From the NCBI GenBank assembly GCA_022885665.1, contig JAGQDJ010000023.1:248001-312000 (forward strand): 64,000 nucleotides of DNA, written 5' to 3'. The notes beneath the pieces are model-generated. The model worked only from the letters and a program-made list of their open reading frames with translations, did not search any database and was not told the DNA's origin. The position numbers were made by a program, and so were the translations under genes. This document shows, in pieces, positions 26,529 to 36,090 of the stretch (the first letter of the stretch is position 1; each line of letters opens with the position of its first letter). Source of the stretch: Triops longicaudatus (taxonomy: Eukaryota > Arthropoda > Branchiopoda > Notostraca > Triopsidae).

Positions 26529-26605
26529 TTAAAATCAGTATAATCACGGGAAAAGCCCTTTAATCATAGTGATCAGAGGCCCGGGCATAGGGTCATCATT
26601 ACAAT
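26529..26605 (-). ncRNA. Box C/D snoRNA candidate, orphan guides
   Basis: C box ATGATGA (26593-26599), a D' CTGA, a C'-like TATGATTA and D CTGA (26535-26538) on minus, alone in the intron 26456-26649. The guides before D' (CCCTATGCCCGGGCCT) and D (TTCCCGTGATTATA) match no rRNA segment I can recall. Box spacing and host context support it. Confidence 0.58.
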
Positions 26606-26954
26606 AAATGGTTCAAATTTAAGGTTAAGAGAGAAGAACGAGTACTTACCTAATTATTGCCGACGGCAAAATAACAGTCGCGGACGACGAAACACATCGA
26701 TGATTAATGACACAAGTTACAAGCTTAAACCAGAAGCTAAAATGTGATCTAACGGAAACTAGTATAAATGCTAAATAATGGAAAGAAACCCTTTTGCTAA
26801 TAACTAGTAATATACTGATGTCTATTTAACTTAGTATTAGTAATCATGACGTAAATTGGAAAGGACACTTCCTGGAAATCACCTGTGAAGAAAAAAAGAG
26901 GACAATTAGAACACACGCACATTTTTCGAATGCGTATCCGTTATAAATTTGCAC

Positions 26955-27031
26955 TGCTTATCAGTTAAAATGAAGTACATCAAAAACTTTCAGTCGAAAG
27001 ATGGTGTTAAGTGAATTTACATCATAGACAC
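26955..27031 (-). ncRNA. Box C/D snoRNA, 28S guide copy 2
   Basis: C box ATGATGT (27019-27025), D' CTGA, C' TGATGT and D CTGA (26961-26964) on minus, within the intron 26883-27064. The D' guide is ACACCATCTTTCG, matching conserved 28S CGAAAGATGGTG over 12 bases. Five-base counting from D' puts 2'-O-methylation on the second A of that GAAAG. It is closely similar to the copy at 26294-26366. Confidence 0.8.
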
Positions 27032-27208
27032 AGCGACGTAGGAAAGCGACTCATTAAAACTTACCGAGTTAGAGACATGTTCGACACCAACAGCGCATGA
27101 CGGCGAAAGGTGTGTAACATGTAGTACTAATCCAAAAAGTACAAAAAGAGGTTTAAGACGTATCCTTGTATTAAAACACAAGAAACCACTCCACGCACGG
27201 AACGGTCT

Positions 27209-28052
27209 TTAGTCAAACAAGCCAAAGCCCATATCGTCGTCTTCTTCTTCGGATTCTTCCTTCTTCTTCTCTTCCTTCTTTTCTTCGGCTGTAATAGTAG
27301 GAAACATATTTTAATCATCATTCCCTATGTAGTTTATGATTTTCACGTGCAAAAAAAAAATACAAGCTAGTTGCGAAGTCAGAAACACGGGTTATTGCTC
27401 ATCCAGATAAAAGCAATAAAAAACTGTCATCACGCGAAAAATGCATTGGCAAACAGTGCTGCGTGCAAAACACGAAACTCACTGCAAAACGCCAAACAAT
27501 CAAGGAACAAAATGCTATGGACATCAACGTACCCTTTGCAGCGGGCGCAGCACCTCCAGCAGCAGGGGCAGCAGCGGGAGCTGCACCACCAGCAGGCATG
27601 GAAGCGAGCTTCTTGGAACCTGAAATGGAAGTTTGGAAAATATAATCTCACTGTAAAAACTTCTCTTTAATTCAAGTAAGGTTTATCATGAATCAGCTCT
27701 GGATAACTGCCATCAGCGTGTCGTCAGGCGAAAGATGGTATGGAAACATCATTTTACATAAAATGCTTTGGTAATTATTTAATGCACGTGATATTTTGAC
27801 TGGAAAGCCTTCATCAAGGAAATGTCATTGATTGTCACATATTGGGCATTCGCTGAGAAAAAATGTTGACGAATTCTTACCCTCTGCGATTACTTCAGCG
27901 AGGTCCTTTCCTTTCAATTGGCTGATAACCTTGGCGACTTTGTCGGAATCGGCTTCAATACCAACAGAGCTCAAGATCTTTTCAATGTCTTCAGCCGATG
28001 GTGAGGCATTTCCTCCGAGGGCGGCAAGTACGTAGGCTGCGACGTAACGCAT
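27209..28052 (-). CDS. RPLP2: Ribosomal protein P2 of the 60S acidic stalk
   Basis: Acidic stalk protein of the large ribosomal subunit. P1/P2 dimers bind P0 and recruit translation factors. Coding exons 28052-27881, 27619-27533 and 27300-27209 give 116 residues, the usual size. The N-terminal dimerisation domain begins MRYVAAYVLAALGG and includes GIEADSDKVAKVISQLKGKDL. An Ala/Gly/Pro hinge and a Lys/Glu-rich stretch follow, ending in the hallmark DDDMGFGLFD. The start codon lies one base inside an exon, after a TTTAACAG acceptor, so there is a 5' UTR intron with a donor at 28466. Each of the three introns holds a box C/D snoRNA candidate, as is common for ribosomal protein genes. Spliced non-coding exons continue downstream. 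Confidence 0.96.
27373..27439 (-). ncRNA. Box C/D snoRNA candidate, RPLP2 intron 3
   Basis: Minus-strand C box GTGATGA (27427-27433) and D box CTGA (27379-27382) sit 44 bases apart, with a possible C' (TGGATGA). The segment before D, ACCCGTGTTT, pairs over 8 bases with 28S AAACACGG. The terminal stem is poor, so this is weaker than its neighbours. Its position, one per RPLP2 intron, supports it. Confidence 0.45.
27687..27758 (-). ncRNA. Box C/D snoRNA, RPLP2 intron 2 (28S and 18S guides)
   Basis: C box ATGATGT (27746-27752), D' CTGA, C' TGATGG and D CTGA (27693-27696) on the minus strand. The guide before D' is ACCATCTTTCG, complementary to the conserved 28S segment CGAAAGATGGT. The guide before D contains CAGTTATCCA, complementary to TGGATAACTG near the 5' end of 18S rRNA. 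The weak flanking pairing TTTATG / CATGATAAA could form the terminal stem. Targets are from my recall of rRNA and were not searched. Confidence 0.75.
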
Positions 28053-28128
28053 TCTGTTAAAAAAATGGATTTGATGAAACACGTGGACTTCCAAGCCATG
28101 TTAACAAGGACAATCACTACGCAAAACT

Positions 28129-28214
28129 GGCAAGTAGCGTCAGGAATTGGATCCGTACCTTATTCGTCACTGTATCAGAAAAATAAGGCATTTGTCTCAT
28201 CATAACTACAAGCC
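28129..28214 (-). ncRNA. Box C/D snoRNA candidate, RPLP2 intron 1
   Basis: On the minus strand, C box ATGATGA (28197-28203), a D' CTGA, and D box CTGA (28140-28143). A terminal stem is visible: GGCTTGTAG upstream of C against CTACTTGCC downstream of D, with two central mismatches. It lies in the 5' UTR intron of RPLP2. I do not recognise the guide segments (CAAATGCCTTATTTTT before D', ACGGATCCAATTC before D), so it is an orphan. Confidence 0.6.
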
Positions 28215-28466
28215 TGTTCGAAAAATTTCAACTCAAGTTTACTTTTCGATATTAGACAAAGGATGACTAAGATAAGGCGAAATTATGTGTACCACAGGTT
28301 TACGCGCTTGACAGCAAACCATGAGGCACCATGAAATTGTAACTCTCTAGTATAAAATTATGTGCGTTATCGCTTTCTAAATACTTTATTTCAACATTGC
28401 GTAAGTTTCAGAAACACTTTAAATAAAAACTGAGCCTACCAACTACAAATGTTCAAGACAACTTAC

Positions 28467-28914
28467 TTTTAAGTCCGTACGGTGTGGACACGAAACGTTC
28501 TCCAGCCACAAAGTTAACTGAACAGAAAGATTCTGGGGTGCTGAGGTCAAATCAGCGCTGGGCTTGTACCACCCTATGTTTGAAAATTAAATTATGTCTA
28601 TAACCTGTACAAAACGCTCACCGAATTGAATTTTAAATTACTATATATTTTTCTAATAAAAAATAAAATAAAAAGTACAATCGAGATAGAACAATAACTG
28701 ATTTGAATAAGCTAGTCATTCTGTCGCTCCTTTGAACAAGAAAATGGGCGGGACTTTCAGGTCATATTGTTTACATAACAGAGAAAGAGTTTCATTGTAG
28801 CCACGACCGTGAAATGTAAATCTTTCATAACTTCGTTAATATAGGGAAGCACTTGATTCTTACATTATCAGATTTCAGTGCTATTTATTTGCATTAATTA
28901 TTAGTGGAGTCACA
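28467..28914. promoter_or_regulatory. Divergent promoter region, RPLP2 / GDPD
   Basis: The non-coding first RPLP2 exon ends at 28467 (donor AAAA|GTAAGT on minus), and the GDPD start codon is at 28915, so both promoters must lie between them. A pyrimidine-rich AATCTTTCTG on the minus strand could be a TOP-like start, but I cannot place the start site. Confidence 0.4.
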
Positions 28915-30327
28915 ATGATTCCAATAGTTGCACCAATATTAACGGCCATTGGGGGCTATATTTTGACGTCTTTTATACTACTGCACAACCCTGGTTTTGT
29001 TCATAAAAAGAAGAATCCTAAATTTACTGCAAAACACATTAGCCATAGAGGAGGTAAATCATTTCTTAACCATCAGTTAAAGCTCATTCTTAGTATTTGG
29101 TAATCCAGGAGCCGGCGAGAATTATGAAAATACTTTGGCAGCTTTTCGCCAGTAAGTCGAGTACTATACAGTTGTGTGCATTACAGCTAACTCCAATTCA
29201 TTGTTGAAGTGCACTCAAACTTGGAACTCATATGTTCGAACTTGATGTCCACCTTACGAAAGATAAAAAGATCGCTGTTATTCATGACGGCTATCTGAGA
29301 AGACTCTGCGGGGTTGATAAAAGCATCTCGCAAGTGGATTACGCAGATTTGCCACCGCTCTCTTCCTCGCTTCCTGTAGATTTCGATCCTGGTATCTTCA
29401 TACTTAATTCTGTAACAGTATTTTAACCTATCTGTTAATCTAGGAAAGGTATTCGTGGGGTCTAACGACCCGGAAACTCGTCGTATCCCACTTCTTGAGG
29501 AGCTTTTCCGTGAGTTTCCCGATGTGCCGATGAATGTTGACTTAAAAGATGGTACACAAGAACTTATCACGAAGGTGTCCGAGTTAGTGTCGAAGTATAA
29601 TCGCGAAGAAATCACTGTTTGGGGCAACTTCTCAGATCGCGTTTGTCAAGCTTGTTACAAAGAAGTAAGCACACTTTTAAAATATTTCGTGTATCAAATG
29701 ACTCAAGCACCGGTCCTGCTCTGAAGTATGAAACACGTTTACCGTGTTCCTTTTAGTGGGTTCTTGTGATGGGAACTTTCATGGTTTCCTTGTGTCGTAC
29801 GGTTAGAATAGAACTGCTTGCTGGGGTATTTTTTAACGAGTAAAATATTATCTGTAAGAATTTACTTAACCAGCTTTTATCCTGACAGAATCCGAAAATT
29901 TGTTTGTTGTTTTCTACGCGCCGAGTTTTACACCTAGTCGTTCTGTTCTACTCAGGACTTCTTCCATTTGTCCCTTTGAAAGAAACTCACTTGGAGCTAT
30001 TCTTTCCTGACATTTTCTTGAAGTGGGTTTTATTTTCTTCATTGGAACGCTATACTTAAGTATCTGAGAATGGTTTTCAGGCGCGAAGGCATTCATGGAG
30101 TTCATATGAGTCCATTCCGTCGGCTTTTGGTGTGGACTATCGGCAAATTATTAATGCGAAAGTCACTCTTCGAGCATTTGGAGAAACGGGGCATTCCGAC
30201 CTATTTATGGGTACTTAACAATGAAGAAGATTTCCTCAATTCGTTGCGCTTGGGCGTCAGTGGAGTCATGACTGACTATCCCACGCTTCTTACTGACTTT
30301 CTCAAGAAACATCCCGAATTCGCTTAA
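28915..30327 (+). CDS. Glycerophosphodiester phosphodiesterase, GDPD1/GDE4 type
   Basis: Membrane-bound GDPD family enzyme. Its GDPD1/3 relatives act as lysophospholipase D on lyso-lipids in the ER. Exons 28915-29053, 29109-29151, 29210-29391, 29444-29664, 29889-30022 and 30081-30327 give 321 residues. An N-terminal membrane helix spans about 3-23. The catalytic HRG (about 44-46), the E of ENTLAAF, FELDVHLTKD and the IHD histidine are all present. A second hydrophobic segment (LVVLFYSGLLPFVPL) and YLWVLNNEEDF then GVMTDYP near the C-terminus match the family. AATAAA at 30395-30400 marks the 3' end, which converges on ALDH7A1. Confidence 0.92.
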
Positions 30328-30394
30328 TGAAGCTCCTACAAAACTAGTCTCTAATGTGCATAAGTTGGTTGTAAACGTGTAAAATTCAATGGTC

Positions 30395-30400
30395 AATAAA
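30395..30400 (+). terminator. Poly(A) signal of the GDPD gene
   Basis: AATAAA, 68 bases after the stop codon. Confidence 0.7.
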
Positions 30401-30548
30401 CGAGCTGTGTTTCTTTTTCGGCAATACAGAAAAGTTATGGCACTATGTGAACATTGCTCTGATAAGAAACTTGGTCAAAGTAAACCTTTCATAACTGTCA
30501 ACGTTTGATTGAGTATTGCGGTAGCTTTTCTTTTCCTGAACACGAGGC

Positions 30549-32641
30549 TTATTCAAATTTGATTCCTTGAGCTAAAGGCAACGCGTTGCTGAAATTCAAC
30601 GTGCACGTGGATCGTCTCATGTACTGCTTCCACGAATCCGATCCCGATTCCCTGCCCCCTCCTGTCGCTTTCTCACCGCCGAAGGCTCCGCCAATTTCAG
30701 CACCATTTGTAGGGATATTCACGTTCACTAGACCGCAGTCAGAACCTTTCGGGCCAATCCACTACAGAAGAATCAAAATGTACGTACACGATAATGCTGT
30801 ACACAGATGAAAATACCTTATACAAGCTTCCCAAGTTTTTGGTAAACAAACTGGAAGACAATCCTTGCTCTGCTTCATTATTCCACTGAATAGCCGTATC
30901 CAAATCTGGGCTCTTGAGAACGTACACAATAGGAGCGAAAGTTTCGGTGAGAACAACTGGACTATCGTGTGGTAGGCCGCTAATAATAGTCGGTTCCACA
31001 TAATTGCCTGGTCTATCGATTACCTGTACAACACATATGCAGACAAGACAGAGATCACAATGAATATAAGGTCTACGTGACAAATAAACTTACTTTGCCT
31101 CCAAATTCAATTTTGCCACCGAGTTTCACAGCTTGTTCAATGGTATCCTTGTAACGCTGGACAGCATCTTGGTTATGCAATGGTCCATAAAGAACACCAT
31201 CCTAGCGAAAGGACAGAAAAGGAGTGTCAGAACACATAAGTGCCTGACCAATCTAGCTTCTTACATGGAGGGGATCTCCTACACGCGTCAATAGAGATGC
31301 GTAACCCTTCTTGATTTTCTCTAAGATTTCATCGTAAACGTTCGTGTGGAGAATGAGTCTCCTAGCCGTCGTGCAGCGTTGTCCAGCCGTTCCAGCGCAG
31401 GCGAACAAAGCCGACCTGAAGACCATCTCAACATCAGCGTCGGCATCAGCAATGATGGCATTATTGCCTCCCAGTTCTAAAAGCGTCTTTCCAAACCTTC
31501 CATGGACGGTCAAGGCAACCTAACAACAATGAGCTTAAAAGTTAAACTGGGTATGACGTCTCAGTATACGTACATGTTTGCCAACCGGAGTACTTCCCGT
31601 AAAGGAGACTAAAGGGACATTCTTGTCTTGAGCAATAGCTTCACCTACGTCTTTACCGCCAGTAGCCAAACTGCAGATAGCTCCTGGTAAACCATTGGCT
31701 TCCAGAACAGACGCAACAATTTTGATTGTAGCAACGCTGCATAAAGGGGTGGTCGGGGCTCCTTTCCAGATCATTGCATTTCCGCAAGCCTGTTATATAC
31801 ATAACAAAATAATTACTGTTTTTTAATGTATGAGGCCTAACTCTTGCTATATAGCTTAAATCATAAATCTTACCATGGCTATAGCATTGTTCCAACCGTA
31901 AACGGCGACGGGGAAATTAAACGCAGTAATAATGCCAACAACTCCTAACGGATTGTACTGTTCTAACAACATGTGTCCTGGCCTTTCAGAGGGAAACGAC
32001 TTTCCTTCGATCATACGGGATAAGCCAACTGCGTAATCGCAAATGTCTACATACTCCTGAACTTCTCCAACACCTTCTGGTAAAATTTTTCCTATAAACA
32101 TAATAAAGATGTGGGGTTTATATTACACACTATGCAAACATATGTTTATACCCATTTCTAACGCGATTAATTGTCCTAGCGGCTTAATCTTTTGCCGCAA
32201 GGCATCTCCAATTTGTCTGACTATTTCTCCTCTCTTCGGAGCAGGAACATCGGCCCAAGAAAGCCATGCATCTTTCGCTGCTTTGACACACTCGTGATAA
32301 TCGGCTACGCTAGCTTCTTGGACGTCAGCGATAGGGCGGTTATTCGCGGGACAAAAAGAGGTCACAACCTAAGACAGGCCACGAAAATTTTAAGCATTAT
32401 TGTACAATGAGTCAATCGTGCTCCGTTATCAAAGACAAACCTGGCCGTTTCCAAACCATTTTCCGTTGTAGACTCCCAAGTTGCTTTTCGATAAGCCGAG
32501 CTCTTTCAGGAAAGCGTACTCGGGCTCCTCGATCAAGTATGTCCTAGACGAAGCCATGCTCCGGTATGACACACAGATATGACGATATGCGGGTGATAAA
32601 AGGAAATTTCTGCAGGAGATTGCACGAACAACACCTGCCAT
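30549..32641 (-). CDS. ALDH7A1: Alpha-aminoadipic semialdehyde dehydrogenase (antiquitin)
   Basis: NAD-dependent aldehyde dehydrogenase of lysine breakdown. It oxidises alpha-aminoadipic semialdehyde to aminoadipate, mainly in mitochondria. The eight exons (minus) are 32641-32441, 32368-32152, 32091-31874, 31789-31574, 31519-31265, 31201-31094, 31023-30817 and 30761-30549; 544 residues. Signatures: YNGKWFGNGQ, GIITAFNFPVAVYGWN, SFTGSTPVGKH, LELGGNN (general-base Glu), AGQRCTTARR (catalytic Cys) and the C-terminal GGGRESGSDSWKQYMRRSTCT. The first 30 residues (MAGVVRAISCRNFLLSPAYR) are basic and lack acids, as expected of a mitochondrial presequence. A second in-frame Met (MASSRTYL) could start a cytosolic form. 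Confidence 0.96.
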
Positions 32642-33040
32642 GTTGGTCTGTGCGTTACAGCTTCCGACAGTGCCTATATACCAATGGGTTTCGAGGGGGC
32701 GGTCCTTGGCTGGATAAGGCAAGTCCCATAGAGGCTTCATGGGCAAAGTAGACCATTAGGTCTACACATTTGGTTCGCGTATAAAGAAGTTCCGCAGAAA
32801 TAAAAAAAAAATATTTATTTAGCATTGTCGAGTTCCGACAAGACAAAAAAGAAAAAGGAAACGCCCGCTTAGCTTCAGAATCAAGCAGTGCCGCCGCCTC
32901 ACCTACAAGCCAGTTCCAGAATTTAGCGATAACTGCACGCCCTCTATGAGGAATTAGCTAATCGAAAAGCAACTGTTTACTGACCGTGAAGAAAACTAAC
33001 AAAAGTGTATACTTTCCCTGGTAAAACTCCAACGTTTGAA

Positions 33041-35784
33041 ATGTCTGGAGAAGACTGGCGTTCACCTACTTACCGACAAAGTGTAGTCGCGAAAATGTAA
33101 TATAGTAATTTGGTTTATTAACTTACTTAACCAAAAACTCCTGTTCTAGAGATGAAGCGATAAAACAATCGGGCAATCCCACAACCAAAAATGCCATGGA
33201 AATGGAAGCGCATTTTTTCCAGAAAGCGAAGAATAGGGTATTCTTGTACTTATTTTTCTCTTAAAAATGGGAATAATGTAATTCTTTATAGGAAGACTAT
33301 CTGGGATTCCTAGCGCGTCTCCTACTCCATGTTAACGAAATGCGTAATACCGTTACAAATCTCTTTAGCTTAATAGTCGACTTAGATTTCATTACTTAGA
33401 AACGAAGCAAAAGGGAGGTGCACCTAACCAAGGTGGAAACACTGGTGCCCCTACGGGTCCCACATCGCAAGACCCCATCAATGCCCTTCAGAATCTAGCG
33501 AGACAAAGTACCAAAAGTATTTGTAAAGCATGTGACAGTTTCTGTTGCAATCATGTATATTTTAGGTTCTGGAGTGAACAATGTTCCACATCCAGGTCAG
33601 CCGGGTAACGTCCCAGCCCAAGGCGTTCAACAGAATCAGATGTTCATGCAGAATATACAGAATATGCAGAGCCCTATGAACAACGCCAATCAAGGGCATA
33701 CGCAGATGAATAATCAGCCCATGGGAAACCCGCGATTAGTCAATCCCAATTTTCAGCAAAATAACGTGAACCCTAATTTCAATCAGAATTTTAACAACGA
33801 TGGTAATATGACAAACTATAATCAGCCAAACGCAATGATGCCTAACATTAACAATCCAAATCAACAAATGCAACAAAACAATCCCGCGTCAGCTCTCCTT
33901 AATCAGTTAAACCATTCAAATGCTGCGAACAATCCAAGTAAAGGTCACTTTATTTAAAATGTTCACGAGTTAAAGACATCTTGTATAGTGAATGCCTTGA
34001 TGGTACAGCGGCAGCGCTTAAAATTGCAACAGCAGCAACAGCAAAATATTATGAACCAGGTAACATCACTAAATTATAAATGTGTGCCCCTGGTAGGTCT
34101 ATAGCTGACAGGAGGTAATTTTTAGCCTGGAGGGATGAATCCGCAACAGCAACAACAACAGCAGCAGCAACAACTATTACAACAACAAATGTTGCAACAA
34201 AGGAAAACTGAAATACAAGGAGTCCCTAACATGCAACAGTACAATGCTGGCCCAATGCCGCGTCAAGGGACGCCCACGCAGTTTATCAGTCAGTCTCCAA
34301 ATCCTGGAATGATGGCATCGCAACCTTCACCAGCCTCAATGGGGCAAGTTATGTCTTCCGGTCTAGCGAGGTAACCATATATTTTCTCGATGAACTTTAC
34401 GTTTAAATGAAATAATTATCTTCGTGTTTAGTCAAATGGTAGCTTCGCCCGCTTACGCCAATTCACCTGGTTCGGGTGTCGCACCTTCTCCTGCTGGGGC
34501 TGGTGGGCGCGTAATGGGGGTTGGGCCAGGACAGGCCCCGAGGAACCTCAATATTGCTACACCGGGAAGTATGTTAAACACACCAGGCCATCCTGGTTCC
34601 GTTCCTTCTCCTCGAGGTGGAGCCATACCCATGACCGAAGATCAAGCATACTTAGAAAAAGTACGACAACTAAGCCGTTTTATTGATCCTTTGACGAGGA
34701 TGATCGCTAAACTTGGCGATGATGGTAAATTATTTGGAGGGCCGGGATATACGGCAGTTTAACTAGCGCTGTGTTGGATTTAGATACCGAAAAATTGGCG
34801 AAAATGAAAAAGCTCTTAGAAATCTTAGCTAACCCTTCAAAGAAAGTGCCAATGGAAACATTGCTTAAGTGTGAAGTTGTTTTAGAGAAGATGGATCTGA
34901 AAAAAGTATGTTTCAACAGCTTTACGTTATGCGGTTGATGATAAAGTTGCGTTTTGTGTAGGATCCTGCAAGTGTTGGTCCAGCCTCGCAATCTTCGATT
35001 CCAAGCTTAGCCGTTCCTGTAAGCACGACTAGGGAGACTTCCACGACGCCCTTACATTCTTTACTGGAAACAATCGCTTCGCAGGTAAGTTTTGCTGATC
35101 TTTTAGCGTGATAGTTTCAGTATTGTAAATATATTTTTAGGCAAAAAGTCCTGTGATTAATCACACGCTAAGACGAACTTTCGGTCCAGTGATGGAGACC
35201 CTACTAAGTTGCGATATATTACCCTTCTCTCCTCCCAAGAAACGCAAAGTTGAAGAAACGGAAGATTCTCTAGCTCTCGATTTGATTAAAAAGGAGGCAG
35301 CCAATCTAGACCAGCGTTTTGAGGTTAGTACAGTGTTGGTTAAAAAATTGCATTTAATATTCAACGTGTCTTGCGGTTAGATTACGTTGGATGCACTTCA
35401 GCCGCCCGGTGGAGAAAGTATCACTCTCGTGTGCAGCTTGAATGATCCACTGTTACCAAGTGTACCCCCTTTGACTATCGAAGTATCGAAAGATTATCCT
35501 CGTGTAGCACCGAGTCCCAAGTTTGAAGGTACAACGCAAGGTAATTCATATGATTATTGTTGCCACATTAACTATGAAAAGGGATTTCATTTTTCTTTAT
35601 AGATACTGGCTTTGGCCGGTCTATTCGTGATGCCCTGCTTAGCAGAATGACGTATTTACCTGGTAGGTATTCGCTGTCGCAAGTGCTGCTGGTATGGGAG
35701 ATGAGCGTGCGTCAGAACTGTCAACGGGATAGAAAGGACCCGCCTACGGCCATGAGTGCATTGACAGTTGCTATGGGAGTCTGA
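33041..35784 (+). CDS. MED15: Mediator complex subunit 15
   Basis: Tail-module Mediator subunit linking activators to RNA polymerase II, in the nucleus. The 13 exons are 33041-33096, 33150-33237, 33292-33343, 33400-33516, 33566-33937, 33989-34059, 34126-34370, 34432-34724, 34784-34905, 34962-35084, 35141-35323, 35381-35540 and 35603-35784; 687 residues. The N-terminal KIX-like domain (DWRSPTYRQSVVAKIDEAIK, FFQKAKNREDYLGFLARLL) is followed by TKQKGGAPNQG and a long Gln/Asn/Met-rich middle with a polyQ run near 34141-34200. A conserved C-terminal domain then begins PMTEDQAYLEKVRQLSRFIDP and continues with KMKKLLEILANPSKKVP, ending in YSLSQVLLVWEMSVRQNC. A nuclear signal-like PPKKRKVEE is coded near 35235. 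The middle is shorter than in vertebrates. Confidence 0.95.
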
Positions 35785-36090
35785 GAGTTTAAACTATTCT
35801 CCCATAATACCAGGTATTAACTGCTTTTCTTTGTATGACTCTAAAAGCGTATTGTTCTTGTATGAAGTTTCAACAATACACTATTATTTGCGTATAACAT
35901 GTTGGCGTGCCATTCATTAGTATACTGCAACGCCAGCGTATTGCGCTGTAAATTTCTTGCTTTTACACGCAAACCTGAACAACAAGTTCGCGTTATTCTT
36001 AAAACGGTATAAACTGAAGCGAGTTTGACCAGTGTACATCAATCTCCAAACTAGTGCGGCTGGCTTACATGCTGGTTCTCATCAGTAACC
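35785..36090. other. Spacer between MED15 and the mucin-like gene
   Basis: 306 bases in same-strand tandem arrangement. It must hold the MED15 3' end and the promoter of the next gene. Nothing distinctive was seen. Confidence 0.5.

Larger units (their letters stand above)
26168..27208 (-). other. Spliced non-coding tail or separate snoRNA host transcript
   Basis: Downstream of the RPLP2 stop the minus strand shows a chain of good splice sites but no conserved coding. An exon ends at 27065 (GTAAGT donor), followed by exons 26882-26650 (GTAAGT donor), 26455-26399 (GTAAGT donor), and a last exon from 26225 to an AATAAA at 26178-26183. Each of the three introns contains one box C/D snoRNA candidate. 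Either RPLP2 has a long spliced 3' UTR or a separate UHG-like host gene starts near its 3' end. A possible early RPLP2 poly(A) signal variant, AATACA, follows the stop. Confidence 0.6.

Noticed and set aside
27399..27651. Alternative frames overlapping RPLP2 exon 2 on both strands.
   Set aside because: They are shadows of the Ala/Gly/Pro hinge. The true frame ends in MGFGLFD.
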